Assembly: GCA_020310875.1 (NCBI GenBank)
Contig: CM035432.1
Location: 98,892,512-98,956,511 of the forward strand
Length of the DNA: 64,000 nt
Reading direction: 5' to 3'
Origin: Ceratopteris richardii
Lineage: Eukaryota > Streptophyta > Polypodiopsida > Polypodiales > Pteridaceae
A program made the position numbers and the translations under genes. This document shows positions 40,418 through 51,234 of the stretch, one piece after another. Below the pieces are notes generated by a model, which searched no databases, had not been told where the DNA came from, and saw only the letters and a list, made by a program, of their open reading frames with translations. Position 1 is the first letter of the stretch; the number at the start of each line of letters is the position of its first letter.

Positions 40418-41345
40418 ATGGCAAATGGTGATGAAATGAGTCAACCTATAAGTAATAAGTTGGACAATAACGACTTTTATCCTTGGAGATTCAAAATTTA
40501 TTGATTTCTTGATTGGAAAAGGCTACTAAGAGTACATCGAAGGAGAGAATGAAATTTCTCTGTAGTTACGATAGAGGAATTGGACTGCAGACCACTTAAG
40601 AACATATGAAAAATGGAATCAAGGGGCAGGGAAGGTAATGTATTGGCTACCTATTAGCATACAAGATAGCATGATTGGGCACATATAAGATTCCAAAACA
40701 CCAAAAGAGGCTTGGTACAATTCGGTCACATTATATGAGACCAATACAAAGGTACAGAAATCGCAAGTCAAGAATAAGCTACATATAATGGAAAAAGAGA
40801 GGATGTTGGTTAGCGACTACACCCTAAAAATCAAAAGCATATGTGATTCACTTACATCTATTAGTTTCAATGTAGATGATGATGATGATAAGGTGGAAGT
40901 GTGCCTTTGTGGTTTAGGAACTACATATAAGGAGTTTGAAACTTCTATTCCAACTAGGGAAAGCATTCTAAATTCTGATGATTTGGTATCCATGCTGATA
41001 ATTAAAGAAAAGTATCTTGGTGAGGTCTCAAACTCCCAATGAAAATCTAGTTTTGGAAACATGTTCTACTATGGTAGAGCTAGAGGAAGGTGAAGAGGTA
41101 GAGGTTTTGGATGTGGAAGAGGAAATAGTAACCAAGACCAAGGTCAACAAGAGAACCATGTAGGAGGTAGAAGACGGTTTTGAGGCAAGGGGAGCCAAAT
41201 AAATTGCATAAACTTTCAAAGAAATGATTCACGTAATAACAGTAAAGAATGTTGGAATCGTGGTAAAGCTTGTCACTTTGAACATGATTGCAAGTTGAAG
41301 AATCAAAATAACAAAAGGCAACAAAAAAACTATGCATCCACAAGT
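40418..41345 (+). pseudogene. Family II gag relic in II-d
   Basis: Open part 40788-41042: EKERMLVSDYTLKIKSICDSLTSISFNVDDDDDKVEVCLCGLGTTYKEFETSIPTRESILNSDDLVSMLIIKEKYLGEVSNSQ, longer than in II-a or II-c because the Gln codon after TSI is Pro here and not TAG. Zinc knuckle near 41247-41290 reads CWNRGKACHFEHDC, second Cys changed to Arg. Confidence 0.78.
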
Positions 41346-41638
41346 GTAGATGATTTAAAGAAACTATTAATGGTCCAACATCACATGATGAATACAATGT
41401 CTCCTAATGATTGATTCATGTGCCTCAAATCTCATGACCAGCCATGCAGAATGGTTTAGTAGTTTGTAGAAATTATTTGTTCCTGTACTTGTTGAAACAA
41501 AGGATCACACATCACATCCTATAGAGCATACAGGAAACATAGCAATATCTATGGAGGATAGGAAGATAAAACATCCTATTAATGTGCTGCATGTTTTGAA
41601 TATAATAAAGAACATGGTTTCTATTTGACAAATGGTTG
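41346..41638 (+). pseudogene. Protease relic of II-d
   Basis: Starts after the zinc knuckle; the active site region (about 41410-41440, IDSCASNLMTSHAEWF) has DSC as in II-c. The sequence stops at the IKNMVSI segment. Confidence 0.6.
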
Positions 41639-41935
41639 TCTTCATAAGGCTTCATTGGTATCATAGCTTAGGCAAGCTTCCATGGTGACCTTAGAGGCTC
41701 ATCACCTTCCTAAAGGTTTGATGAAGAACTTCATGAGTTCATCATCATCTTCATAGTTGAGTGTCAATTTGTTTATGGGAAAATCCTTCTTTTTCCATCA
41801 ATTTCTTCACATGGGAAGAGGATACTTCTAATATTGGATTCTAGCAAAAGAGATGTACTTATGCTCATGAAATCTCTCCTATGATGTTTAAATGCCATCT
41901 GCCAAAAAGAAGAAATACTCTAGAATTTCTCTCGT

Positions 41936-42006
41936 GCAATCGATGATGGGAATTGAACCCATTACATCTCATATGAGATGTGGGTGTGCTATCTATCTCA
42001 CCAAAT
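41936..42006 (-). repeat. tRNA-like segment, possible SINE head
   Basis: Minus strand shows TTTGGTGAGATAGATAGC (box A-like D arm) and, 40 bases on, GGGTTCAATTCCC, a good box B / T arm. A CATCTCATATGAGATG hairpin lies where an anticodon stem would be. The acceptor stem does not pair well. Best reading: tRNA-derived repeat or tRNA pseudogene, not a working tRNA. Confidence 0.4.
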
Positions 42007-42312
42007 AGGTCGATTACTTTGTTAATCAGATCTTTTATTCATGAATTCATTCCGTGAAGAACCGTCCTCTTCCTATTCAGAGGTAACAAAGGTGAAATTT
42101 ATTTTCAACACATGTGGGTAGTAGGTTTTGAGCTCATCACTTCATTGAGGGTGCACATATATACTATCCACTAGCTCCATCTCATCATGTTGTAAACAAT
42201 TCCTAGCCTGTAAAGAACTGAGGATTTGAAGGACATGGGAATATAGTATTTCATAGAGTAGACACAACTCAATGAGCATGAGCGTGCTGGATATCTAACA
42301 TGCCACTCAATC

Positions 42313-42711
42313 TTGTGGCTTGAGATCAAGACCTGGTGCTATGACTTTTTGAAACCTTTTCTTCCATACCCCTTCAAAAGGTGCACGCATAAATTATCAC
42401 AAAGGCAAGACAATCAAAGATCTCCTCAATTGTTGGATGGGTTTCGAAGCCACCAACTATCCATAGCTAGGAGGGTGGTTTATCCAAGAAGATGGAGCTA
42501 CTTGTTCATGTCCAACATCCTTTTGCAAGAATACTCACTTTTGCACCACATAGAGGGAAAGAACAAATCATGTAGGAGGGCATTTTGGACCCCTTTCAAA
42601 ATCTCACTTTGGAGAGCATCCAAAGTAGGCATTTCAAACATGTTTCCAGTCGATGACAACCTAACAACTAGTCAACTTTGGGTGCATGATGCTCTTTGGT
42701 CGAGTGTGTAA
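42313..42711 (+). other. 132-codon open frame, function unknown
   Basis: Basic and aromatic-rich peptide (CYDFLKPFLPYPFKRCTHKL...RRWSYLFMSNILLQ) with no domain that I recognise. Frame is closed by TAA/TGA soon on both sides. Composition and lack of any promoter or homologous copy in the window argue for a chance frame inside old repeat DNA. Listed because it is the longest frame in the unassigned region. Confidence 0.2.
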
Positions 42712-44269
42712 TTTTGATGATTTCAACTTTTTGGAAAGCTCATTTCACAAGCTTTCCAATCATACAAAGATCATTGGAATCTAAGGACATTTATTATGTC
42801 TATATAGAGAATTTGTTCTCAGCATCCATCTTTTAGGCTTGTAAATGTAAGGAATTCCTACTTAGTTTTGTAATTTTATACATGTAGCACATGATGTCAA
42901 TTAGGTAATTTGGTAAATGTATATTTGGCACATGTAGCTGCCTAAGGGACATTATATATGCACATCATTCGTGCTCTTATAACCATTCATTATGCCCCAA
43001 TGTTGAGGGGAAACACTATATATGTCTTGTACGAGAGAAAGAGGACAAGTAAAGCAGATGCAAGTGCATCTCCATGCATGACGGACCATAAGAGATGGAA
43101 AGCTCGATGCAAAGCATATCCTGCAACATTAAAGAGCCACTAGATCATTGGATCATCATAGGGAAGATCCCTTTACTCTTCCTTTCTTGTTTTCTCTTAT
43201 TTCGATTGCATGATGCATAGTTTAGGGCATATGCATCGTTGTGAAGATGAATCATCGACATCTTTAAATTATCTTTATTTAGGCATTCATGAAAGCTTAT
43301 ACATCTTTTTTTAAGGAAAAGAAGGAACAACATGCATATCCAGTTCCATGCATCTTGCAACATTATCCATGATATGCTAATTTAAGGAAAAAGAAGAAGT
43401 AGCATACACACTTGTTAAGTAGAGGGATACTATTTGATATTAAAAAAAAAGAATTAATTTTATATGATGGGATGTCATTCTATTCATTTTCAATTGAGAG
43501 AATGTTAATTAACTTTAATTAGAGTCTCATGGATTACTTTATGTAGAATAAGGGGCACATATGATAGGAGTCCAAAAGAGTGAGTAAGTTAACTCTATAG
43601 TTAGTGAAGGTAAGGAACCTTCAAAGAGAGTCTCTTAGTACTAGAAACTATGGGGCTTTGAGGGAGATGCCCACATGGGGTCATATTTTGAATTCATAAA
43701 AGGCAATGTAATCACTTTCCACTAGGAATAGTTTTTTATTCGATGGCATATCCTATATGGATACCACTTATGAAAGTTGGCATCATGCATGATTATCAGA
43801 AGGAGCATTTGTACATGCTCACATGACTCACCTAGGTCTTGACCTTAGCTCAGTTATGAGAAATGGATTCTACTCAGATAGGAAGTTAGTTAGGATGCCA
43901 TATACTAAGGGAATCCAATAAGTACCTACATTGGTACTTAAAGGACTAGCTCGCCTTGGTAGGATGTTGATCTTTGTATCATAACTAAGCTAGTCTAGTT
44001 ATATTATATGGGATTCATGTGAATCTACCAAATATGATATTTAAGATTTCCATCTCTATGATGGAAACTCAGTATATAACATGTTTAATGATTTTATGCT
44101 TCGTCATGTATATACATAGAAAAGGAAACTTGATTAGTAATTGGATCCCTACACATAATCCTTATGGATTTAGACTATAGGATTGCTAAGGGGAAGGAGA
44201 TCTACCTTCACTTTTAGGAATGTGCACAAGAAATCTTATAGGTTTCAAGAAGTTTCATATAGAATTATG

Positions 44270-45000
44270 GGAGATATATTTATGATCTATTGGCTATCTA
44301 TTAGCATACAAAATAGCATGATTGGGCACATACACGATGCCAAAACTCCAAAAGAGGCTTGGAACAGTTTGGTCACATTGTATGAAACCAATATAAAGAC
44401 ATAGAAATTCCAACTCAAGGATGAGCTCCATACATTGGAGAAAAAGGACATGTCAGTAAGTGACTACACCGTGAAAATCAAAAGCAGATGTGAGTCACTT
44501 GCATCTATTGGCACGAATCTAGATGATGATGATAAGGTGGAAGTGTGCCTTTGTGGTTCATGAGCTGCATATGAGCAATTCAAAACTTCTATTCAGACCA
44601 AGGAAAACATTTCAAATTTCACTGATCTGGTGTCCATGTTGATTATTGAAGAAAAGAATCTTAGTGAGGACTCAAACTCCCAAGAAAAACCTAGTTCTAA
44701 GGAGGTATTCTACTCTAGTAGAGGAAGAGGTAGAGGCTTCCAAAGTAGAAGAGGGCACAATAACCAAGACCAAGGTCAACAACAGAATCATGCAAGAGGT
44801 AGAGGATACTTTTGAGGCAGGGGGAGCCAAAGAGGTCATAGAAATTTCCAAAGAAATGATTGAGGTAATGGAAATAAAGGATGCTAGAATTGTGGTAAAC
44901 CTAGTCACTTTGAACATGATTGCAAGTTGAAGAATCAAAATAACAGAAGGCAGCAAAGCAACTATGCATCCGAAACAATGCAAATGATTTTGAGAAGTTG
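44270..45000 (+). pseudogene. gag relic of II-e
   Basis: Encodes YWLSISIQNSMIGHIHDAKTPKEAWNSLVTLYETN (the UBN2 core), LEKKDMSVSDYTVKIKSRCESLASIG, then SNSQEKPSSKEVFYSSRGRGRGFQSRRGHNNQDQGQ..., an RG-rich RNA-binding tail (44630-44815). Zinc knuckle near 44882-44930 reads C*NCGKPSHFEHDC: a TAG stands for Trp, but all C-C-H-C ligands remain. The gag start lies in replaced sequence before 44270. Confidence 0.8.
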
Positions 45001-45049
45001 TTCATGGTCAACATCATATGATGAATATGATGTTTGTTGATGTTTTGAA

Positions 45050-45430
45050 ATTCAATGGTAATGTCTGGTATGTTGATTCAAGTTCTTCAAATCACATGAC
45101 CATTCATGCGGAATGTTTGTACTTTGCAAAAAATTGCCAGTTCCTACATATGTTGAAATAGTCAATGAAACCACATCCTATCGAATATACAAGAAACATA
45201 GCACTGTCTATGGAGGACGGGAAGGTAAAATATCTTGCTAATGTGTTGCATGTTCCAAATATAACAAAAAATCTGGTTTTTGTTGGACAAATGGTTGAAT
45301 AGGGATTACAAGTCAAGGTCAATGTTGATGGGTTACATTTAGAAGAGTACAAATAAGATGGAAGATTGATTGCCAAAGGAGACAAAGTGGGTAGGATGCT
45401 CACTTTAAATGTGAAAATTCTTGAAATGAA
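45050..45430 (+). pseudogene. Protease relic of II-e
   Basis: WYVDSSSSNHMTIHAECL: catalytic Asp kept, Gly of DSG changed to Ser. Followed by VLHVPNITKNLVFVGQMVE and LQVKVNVDG. A TAG at about 45300 replaces a Gln codon (VEQGLQV in II-c). Confidence 0.75.
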
Positions 45431-46340
45431 TGTAGCCATGTTTGCAGAAGGTGCATGAGTTATTGTTGATATAGAGATCTTGCACAAAAGATTCGGACAT
45501 GCAAATTTGCAAAGGCTAAAATTGATGTAGTCAAAGGAGCTTGTCACTGGACTACCAAATTTCAAGGTTGTCGAGATGCAAAAGGTATGTGCAACATGTC
45601 AATTTGGTAAACAATCAAGAGCATCATTTCCACATGATAAGCATGTTAGTGAGAACGTGCTAGAAATAGTACATACAAATGTTTGGGGTCCTGCAAAGAC
45701 CACATCTATGGGTGGTTGCAAGTTTTATGTTACTTTCGTTGATGACCACATATGAAAAGTATGGGTATATTCATGAAATAGAAGAGTGAGGTGTTCATTG
45801 ACTTCCATAATTTGAAGTATATGATGGAAAAGCAGATATGAAAGTATGTTTAGACATTAAGATTCGGTGGAGGAGGTGAATACATTTCAAATGAGTTCAA
45901 TAGCTTTCTAAAAAGTCATGGAATTCGACATGTTTCATGGAGCTAGAAACCACAACAGAATGGTGTTGTTGAATGCAAAAATAGACATATTGCAGAAATG
46001 GCAAGAGCCTTGATGAGTGATAAGGATATGCCTCATTGTTATTGGGCATAAGCTATGCACACTTCTGTATACATCATGAATAGAACTCTCACTGCTGTTG
46101 TACATCAAGTTACACATGAAGAGAAGTTTATAGGTAAAAAGTCAAACTTATCACATATGAAAGTATTTGGTTGTATTGCATGTGTACATGTTCAAGATGA
46201 ATTAAGGATGAAGCTTGATCCAAAAGTAGAAAAATGTATCTTCATTGGGGACTCCCTTGAGCAAAACGGATATAAATTTTATAACCCACTCACACGAAAG
46301 ATGAAGGTACGAAGAGATGTGGTGTTTGATGAAATGTCAA
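45431..46340 (+). pseudogene. Integrase relic of II-e
   Basis: Zinc domain: LHKRFGHANLQRLKLM then VCATCQFGKQSRASFP (C-x2-C intact). First catalytic position reads EIVHTNVWGPAKT, Asp changed to Asn. Second Asp block is in LRFGGGGEYISNEF-like sequence near 45855-45895, with SDGGGE altered. VVECKNRHIAEMARAL near 45965-46010 has Glu then Cys for VAERKNR. 46055-46516 is open: HMKVFGCIACVHVQDELRMKLDPKVEKCIFIG. Confidence 0.8.
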
Positions 46341-46829
46341 GCTTCTATGCAGATGCCAAAGAAGGACTTAATCTTGACTCAAATGACCAAGGAAATGTTG
46401 AAAAATCAAGTGCAGAATCTCAAGACTTAATGGGACCTAATGCATCACCAAGCAATAATTCCAACTCGAATCCATGGAGTGGAAGATTGTGTGGAAGTTT
46501 CAGTGCAAAAAATTAATCAACTACATCTGAGAAAGGTAAAGGAAAGCTTTCTGCTGGAAGTAAAACTTTTACATGTTTCAAAGATATCGATGGAGATTCA
46601 AGCGGTTTTGAAAAGAGCCTTTGGCCTCTGTGAAGACTCTAGGAGAAATAAAGGTACATACAGACGATACACAGAGAAATGACCCAGGTTGGGATGTGGA
46701 ATTTAGTGCAATGATTGACGTACGATAGTTACATGGCTCGCCATTGTGCTTGCATGAAAAAGGTAATACAAGATGTTGAATCTTGTTGTTTTGAAGATGC
46801 AAATTGGGAGAAAGCTATGGATGAGGAGA

Positions 46830-47690
46830 TGGTTGCACTTTATGGCAATAAAACATAGAAGCTAGTTCCATTGGCACAAGGAAAGAAACCCATAGGCTCC
46901 ATGTGGGTTTATGAGAAGTGCACAATGTTGATGGTAGCATAAGCAGGTATAAAACACGATTGGTAGCTAAAGGTTATTTGCAAAGATATGGCATTGATTA
47001 TGAGGAAACATTCATCCATTGTAGCTAAAATTTCTAGTGTCAGGGAAATTGTTGCATTAGCTGCAACAAAAGGATGTACTTTGCATTATATGGATGTGAA
47101 GAATGCTTTCTTACATGGTGAGTTACAAGAAGAAGTATGCATGGACCAACTACAAGGATCTGACGATTCAAAGCACCCAGAATATGTTGCAAGTTGCAAA
47201 AGGCTTTGTATGGGCTTAAACAAGCCCCTCGTGCTTGGCATGCAAGGATTGTTGATTGCTTAACCACCATTGGATTTTCTATGTGTGATGTAGATCATTT
47301 GTTATATGCAAGGAAGAGTGATGATGACATCATGATTATGGCTATTTATGTTGATGACTTGTTTGTAGTAGGTGATAATGAAGAAAGCACTAAAGAGGTA
47401 AAAGAACTTCTTATGCAAGAATTTGACATGAAAGATCTTGGTGTGTTGCGCTGTTTCTTGGGCATTGATTTTATACAGACATTATGCCTTGAGTATGTTG
47501 TAAAAGTATGGTATGGATGATTGTAAGACAATCTCTGTGCCATTAGATCAGAATTTGAAGTTGGATACTACATCAGCTGAAGCATTAGAAAATGTTACTA
47601 TGTACAAGAAAATTGTGGGAAGTTTGAGATATCTCACAATTACAAGGATAGATCTAAGCGACACGATTGGACTTGAAAGTCACTTTATGT
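46830..47690 (+). pseudogene. Reverse transcriptase relic of II-e
   Basis: Order: [17 protein letters not shown] (frameshifted fingers), [49 protein letters not shown] with the first Asp, [22 protein letters not shown] (47194-47520), AIYVDDLFVVGDNEESTKEV with YVDD, and MKDLGVLRCFLGIDF. A frameshift lies near 47270 to 47190 between the last two frames. The RT ends abruptly at about 47690. Confidence 0.83.
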
Positions 47691-47951
47691 AGTGAAGTAT
47701 TTCTTTGATGATGCATGATGATAGACTCCTTCTTGAGAGCTTTGCAATGATATCCTTATTGTACAAACCTAAACTCTGGTGTTGCACATAGTACTCCGGA
47801 CACAGTGTGCATAATACACAAAAAACACATAGTACACAGACATGAACATAGGTTTCATAGGTCATACAAGTGCAGTTGAAGATCAAGTCTAGAACATATA
47901 CAAAAGTTTTTAGCAACTATTTGGTCTTTCACATGGACACTAATGATAACA
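47691..47951 (-). repeat. 3' LTR of family III (left edge uncertain)
   Basis: The inner edge is well fixed: plus strand ...aatgataaca (47942-47951) followed by polypurine complement atctcccacta (47952-47962), so the LTR begins TGTTATCATTAG on the minus strand. The outer edge near 47691 is inferred from where RT sequence of II-e ends. Confidence 0.6.
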
Positions 47952-47962
47952 ATCTCCCACTA
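47952..47962 (-). promoter_or_regulatory. Polypurine tract of family III
   Basis: TAGTGGGAGAT on the minus strand, directly before the LTR. The same form is common in Tnt1-like copia elements. Confidence 0.7.
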
Positions 47963-48129
47963 AAGGCCAATATGGCCAAAGTGACTATGGGAGAAAAATA
48001 AAGAATGATAAAGAATACCTGAGTGTAAGTGTACAAACTATACCTCCCACTTGATGGGCATGTTACACAGTATACAAGTAGCTGTGTAAGATCATGAATC
48101 AAGAAGTGACAATAGTGTCAAAAGCTATC

Positions 48130-48970
48130 CTACAATAGAGTATGAACCTTCTCAAGAATAATGCGCTCAGTGGCTAAGCAGTCTCTAATGAAGTGATGCC
48201 ACACCTCAATGTGCTTGGTCTTCGCATGATAGAGTATGAACCTACAATAGAATATTCATCTACAACATTATTTAGAGTATGAACCTTCTCAAGAATAATG
48301 CGCTCAGTGGCTAAGCAGTCTCTAATGAAGTGATGCCACACCTCAATGTGCTTGGTCTTTGCATGATAGAGTATGAAACTACAATAGAATATTCATCTAC
48401 AACATTATTTAGAGTATGATCCTTCTCAAGAATAATGTGCTCAGTGGCTAAGCAGTCTCTAATGAAGTGATGCCACACCTCAATGTGCTTGGTCTTTGCA
48501 TGATAGATCGGATTCTTAGCCAATGCAATGACAGTTTGACTATCACTGAGCAAATGAGGTACATGTTGAGGTAAACCCATATCCCAAGAAAGATGAGAAA
48601 GCCACAATGTTTCCTTAAATGCCTCACTTGTTGCAACATACTCTGCTTTTGTGGTGCAAAAAATTGTACATTCTTGAAGATGAGATCTCTAAGAGATAGC
48701 ACATCTAGCAAAATGAAAAATGGACCTACACAACCAGCATAGTCAGAACCTCTGTAACCAATAATGGGTGCTTTCCCTCTACCTAAGCATAGTCAAATAT
48801 CTCAAAATCATCTTGATCGCTTCCCAATGCTTCTTGCCATGATTATACATATATCTGCTCACAACTCCCATTGCAAATGCAACGTCTGGTCTCGTAGCTA
48901 CCATAGCATACACAAGACTACTTATAATAGAATGGTCATGAATTCCCTTTCCTCATCTGATTTATAGCAA
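48130..48970 (-). pseudogene. RNase H relic of family III
   Basis: 48711-48448 and 48607-48311 encode WLSHLSWDMGLPQHVPHLLSDSQTVIALAKNPIYHAKTKHIEVWHHFIRDCLATEHIILEK. The third Asp is in SDSQT. The catalytic Glu region (SSTEAEYVA equivalent) is near 48650-48625 in a broken frame (QKQSMLQQVR). The carboxy end is multiplied by the tandem repeat. The connection domain runs to about 48970. Confidence 0.78.
48137..48506. repeat. 137-bp tandem repeat, about 2.7 units
   Basis: Units start at 48137, 48274 and 48411, each opening agagtatga. Two full units and about 95 bases of a third. The repeated unit is the end of the RNase H coding sequence (HIEVWHHFIRDCLATEHIILEK) plus about 45 bases after it. Units differ by only a few bases, so the expansion is recent relative to the element. 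Confidence 0.93.
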
Positions 48971-49091
48971 CTATCCTTGCTCAATTTCACATATGTGGTT
49001 AAAGGTGTACTCAATGCCTTTCCACTCTACATATTGAACATGTGAACTACTTTGGATATGTACTCACTTTTAGACAATTGTATGCATCTTT

Positions 49092-49700
49092 TTATCCTAT
49101 TACGAGTAATGTGCATGCCAAGAATGTGTTTGCATCCCCCAAATCCTTCATAAAAAATGTTTGAATCAACTTCTTTTTGAGAATTGACAAGTCATAAGAG
49201 CACTTCCCAACAATCAACATATCATCGACATAAATTATCAAGCATATCAAGCTTCCATTTGAGCATCTCTTTGTGTAGAGAAAATGATCGTCATTGCTTC
49301 GAGAATAGCGTTGAGACTTCATAAAAGCATCAAAACTTTGGTACCATTGTCTAGGAGACTGTTTAAGTGCATATAAGCTGTTCTTTAGATTACAAACTAG
49401 ACTTTCTTTGCTAGGAACTACATAACCCTCTGGTTGTTCCATATACATCTCATCTGTAAGATCTTCATGCAAGAAAGAAATTTTCACATCCATTTGGACT
49501 AGCTCTAAGTGCTTCATTGCAACAAATCCAAGAAAAATTCAAAGGGTAGTTATCTTAATCACTAGAGAGAACATTTCCTCAAAATCAACACCATGTTGTT
49601 GCCTAAAACCCTTTGCAACAATTCATGCTTTATACTTTGGAGAAGCACTATCTGATGTGAATTTCAACTTATATACCCATTTACATGGTAAAGCCTTCTT
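49092..49700 (-). pseudogene. Reverse transcriptase relic of family III
   Basis: 49517-49092 (141 codons) is open: LVQMDVKISFLHEDLTDEMYMEQPEGYVV with the first Asp, NLKNSLYALKQSPRQWYQSFDAFM, LIIYVDDMLIVGKCSYD with YVDD, and LKKKLIQTFFMKDLGDANTFLACTLL. MEQPEGY and SPRQWY are typical of Tnt1-like copia RTs. The fingers (PCKWVYKLKFT, 49700-49640) are in another frame. Confidence 0.83.
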
Positions 49701-50457
49701 GCCCTTTGGGAAAGACACTAAATCCGAAGTACAATCCTTGTGAATAGGATCCAACTCACTCTTCATGGCACACTCCCACTTGACATGATCCTTTGTCTGC
49801 ATGGCCTCTCTGTAGCAAGAAGGCTCACCAATGTTTCTTAGCATAAAAAAATCCAAACTTGGAACATATCTATCAGGTGGATGTGAGAGACGTGTAGAGC
49901 AACTCAATGGTTGCTGAAAAGGAACATTTGAAGACTAATCTGATCACACATCCCTATATGAAGCATTTTTATGCATGCTAACTGGAGGACTAGCATCTTG
50001 AAACACCACTCTTCTAACTTCAACCTCCTCAATGGCTCTTTATGCATGTTAGACTCATTGAAAATGACATCACTACTTTTGATCACTGATTGTGTTTCAA
50101 GGTCCCATAGGTGATATCCAAATTGTCGTTCTCGACCATATCCAAGAAATATGCATTTCTTTGACTTATGATCCAGCTTTTGTCTAACATTCTTGGGTAT
50201 ATGAACATATGTTTCACACCCAAAAACTCAAAAGATGATCATAATATGGTGGCTTCCCTGTCCATAACTCTTGTGCCACTTTTAGACCTTTGGTAGTACT
50301 AGGTGAAAGGTTCATCACGTGTACTGCAGTCAATATTGCTTCTACCCAAAAGCCTTTGTGAAAGGTTTGCATGATGCAATATAGAAACTACTCTATCTCC
50401 TCTATCTTGAGTAGTTCTGTTCATCCTTTTAGCTACACCATTCTGTACTAGGGTATG
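49701..50457 (-). pseudogene. Linker and integrase carboxy relic of family III
   Basis: 49907-49623 encodes RLSHPPDRYVPSLDFFML...EPSCYREAMQTKDHVKWECAMKSELDPIHKD. 50086-49904 holds SSDVIFNESNMHK, the RSRDVVFNE equivalent that ends copia integrase. From 50457 down, HTLVQNGVAKRMNRTTQDRGDRV corresponds to HTPQQNGVAERMNRT; the catalytic Glu reads Lys (AKRMNR). The frame is broken by several stops. Confidence 0.75.
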
Positions 50458-50948
50458 TGTTATCAAGATCTTAACTCACACACATACAAAGGTTATGAAT
50501 GCGGAAAATACATAGAGAAATGCAATATTGGGTAAATCTCCTCCCATGCACTCTGTTTTGACAGCCCATAGAGTGCATGTATTTATAGGATTTTCGATTA
50601 TGTGGAAAATAGTGGTTACATGAGAGCGGCTTCAAAAAGCATGCGTGGAAGTAAAAGTTGGTTTCTTTTGTAGAGAGACTTTTCTTTTAATTACAGAAAT
50701 CATGGTCTATAACACTCCATAGCCTAACCACTAATTTTACTAACTATTTCTAAAAATCAAACCCTCTACATGGGTTTATTTACAAACTATATAAAAAATA
50801 AATCCAATTATTGATGTTTGTCCTTCCACTCCTTTCATGCTCCTCATGACCCTTCAGCTGCTATATCAAAAACACTAAAACACATTAATACATTAATAAA
50901 TTAACTTTCCAACAATTCCTTGTTCAACACGTTCCATAATTCATAACA
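50458..50948 (-). repeat. 3' LTR of the Ty3 element
   Basis: 491 bases starting TGTTAT and ending ATAACA (six-base inverted ends) on the plus strand. A polypurine tract complement follows at once. TATA-like tatttatagg near 50579. The mate LTR is not in the window. Assignment to Ty3 rests on distance and orientation relative to the Ty3 integrase at 51235-52116; another element type cannot be excluded. Confidence 0.65.
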
Positions 50949-50961
50949 TGCCCCTCAATTG
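50949..50961 (-). promoter_or_regulatory. Polypurine tract next to the 50458-50948 LTR
   Basis: Minus strand CAATTGAGGGGCA abuts the LTR at 50948, the expected place for the plus-strand primer. Confidence 0.65.
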
Positions 50962-51234
50962 AAAAAGCAACTGAACTTAGTTGAGAAAAGCATAACAAAG
51001 ATGGATGGCCAGTCACATGTTTCATCACTAAAGAAAAATAAGCATGTTCCATGTAAAAACACATGCATGGAAATGTCCATGGAGGAGTTACATTAATGTA
51101 TATGTGTATGATATGTAGAAATTAAGTGATCATAATGGGGTCTTAATTGTGTTTTATGTATCCCCATTATGATCACTTAATTTTTGCATTGACATTCTTC
51201 AATAGAGTGATTTTTGTACTTAAATAATGATATT
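50962..51234. other. Ty3 3' untranslated region with a perfect hairpin
   Basis: Between the end of Ty3 pol (about 51235) and the polypurine tract. No open frame. Holds the 22-base perfect inverted repeat at 51119-51183. Confidence 0.5.
51119..51183. repeat. Perfect 22-bp inverted repeat with 21-base loop
   Basis: Left arm 51119-51140 (aaattaagtgatc...gggg) and right arm 51162-51183 are exact reverse complements. Strong hairpin in DNA or RNA within the presumed 3' untranslated region of Ty3. Confidence 0.93.

Larger units (their letters stand above)
40171..41638 (+). mobile_element. Family II copia relic II-d
   Basis: Second tandem family II unit: leader (40171-40417), gag from ATG 40418, and protease up to 41638, where it is cut. 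Similarity to II-c starts at aacaacctcgaattgc. It is more diverged than II-a and II-c are from each other. Confidence 0.8.
41639..44269. other. Unassigned 2.6-kb region
   Basis: No similarity to families I-IV or Ty3 that I can see. It contains a primer-site-like TGGTATCATAGC at 41656-41667 (11 of 12 bases), a tRNA-like segment (41936-42006), a 132-codon open frame (42313-42711), an LTR-like stretch with tatatag motifs around 42790-43020, and a ggagcatttgtacatgctc hairpin near 43801-43820. It may be another decayed retroelement. Confidence 0.45.
44270..47690 (+). mobile_element. Family II copia relic II-e (gag to RT)
   Basis: The only family II copy with an integrase region: gag (44270-45000), protease (45060-45340), GAG-pre and integrase (45440-46340), linker (46340-46830) and RT (46830-47690). 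It stops in the RT connection after TITRIDLSDTIGLESHFM, where family III 3' sequence begins, so family III may have inserted here. No LTR seen on the left. Confidence 0.85.
47691..50457 (-). mobile_element. Family III copia remnant (Tnt1-like), 3' two-thirds
   Basis: Plus-coordinate order: 3' LTR (to 47951), polypurine tract, RNase H (about 48130-48960), RT (49092-49700), linker (49623-50000), integrase carboxy half (50000-50457). It is cut at 50457, next to HTLVQNGVAKRMNRT of the integrase core, where a Ty3 LTR starts. The missing 5' part should lie beyond the window end. Confidence 0.82.

Noticed and set aside
41656-41667. Functional primer binding site
   Set aside because: One mismatch, and no LTR end lies directly upstream; the preceding DNA is family II protease sequence.
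42313-42711. Host protein gene in the unassigned block
   Set aside because: No domain, no introns or neighbouring exons that I can define, and composition like the surrounding AT-rich repeat DNA. Kept only as a low-confidence open frame.
48137-48506. Regular repeats as a possible CRISPR array
   Set aside because: The units are contiguous 137-bp tandem copies of coding sequence without unique spacers, in a plant-type genome.
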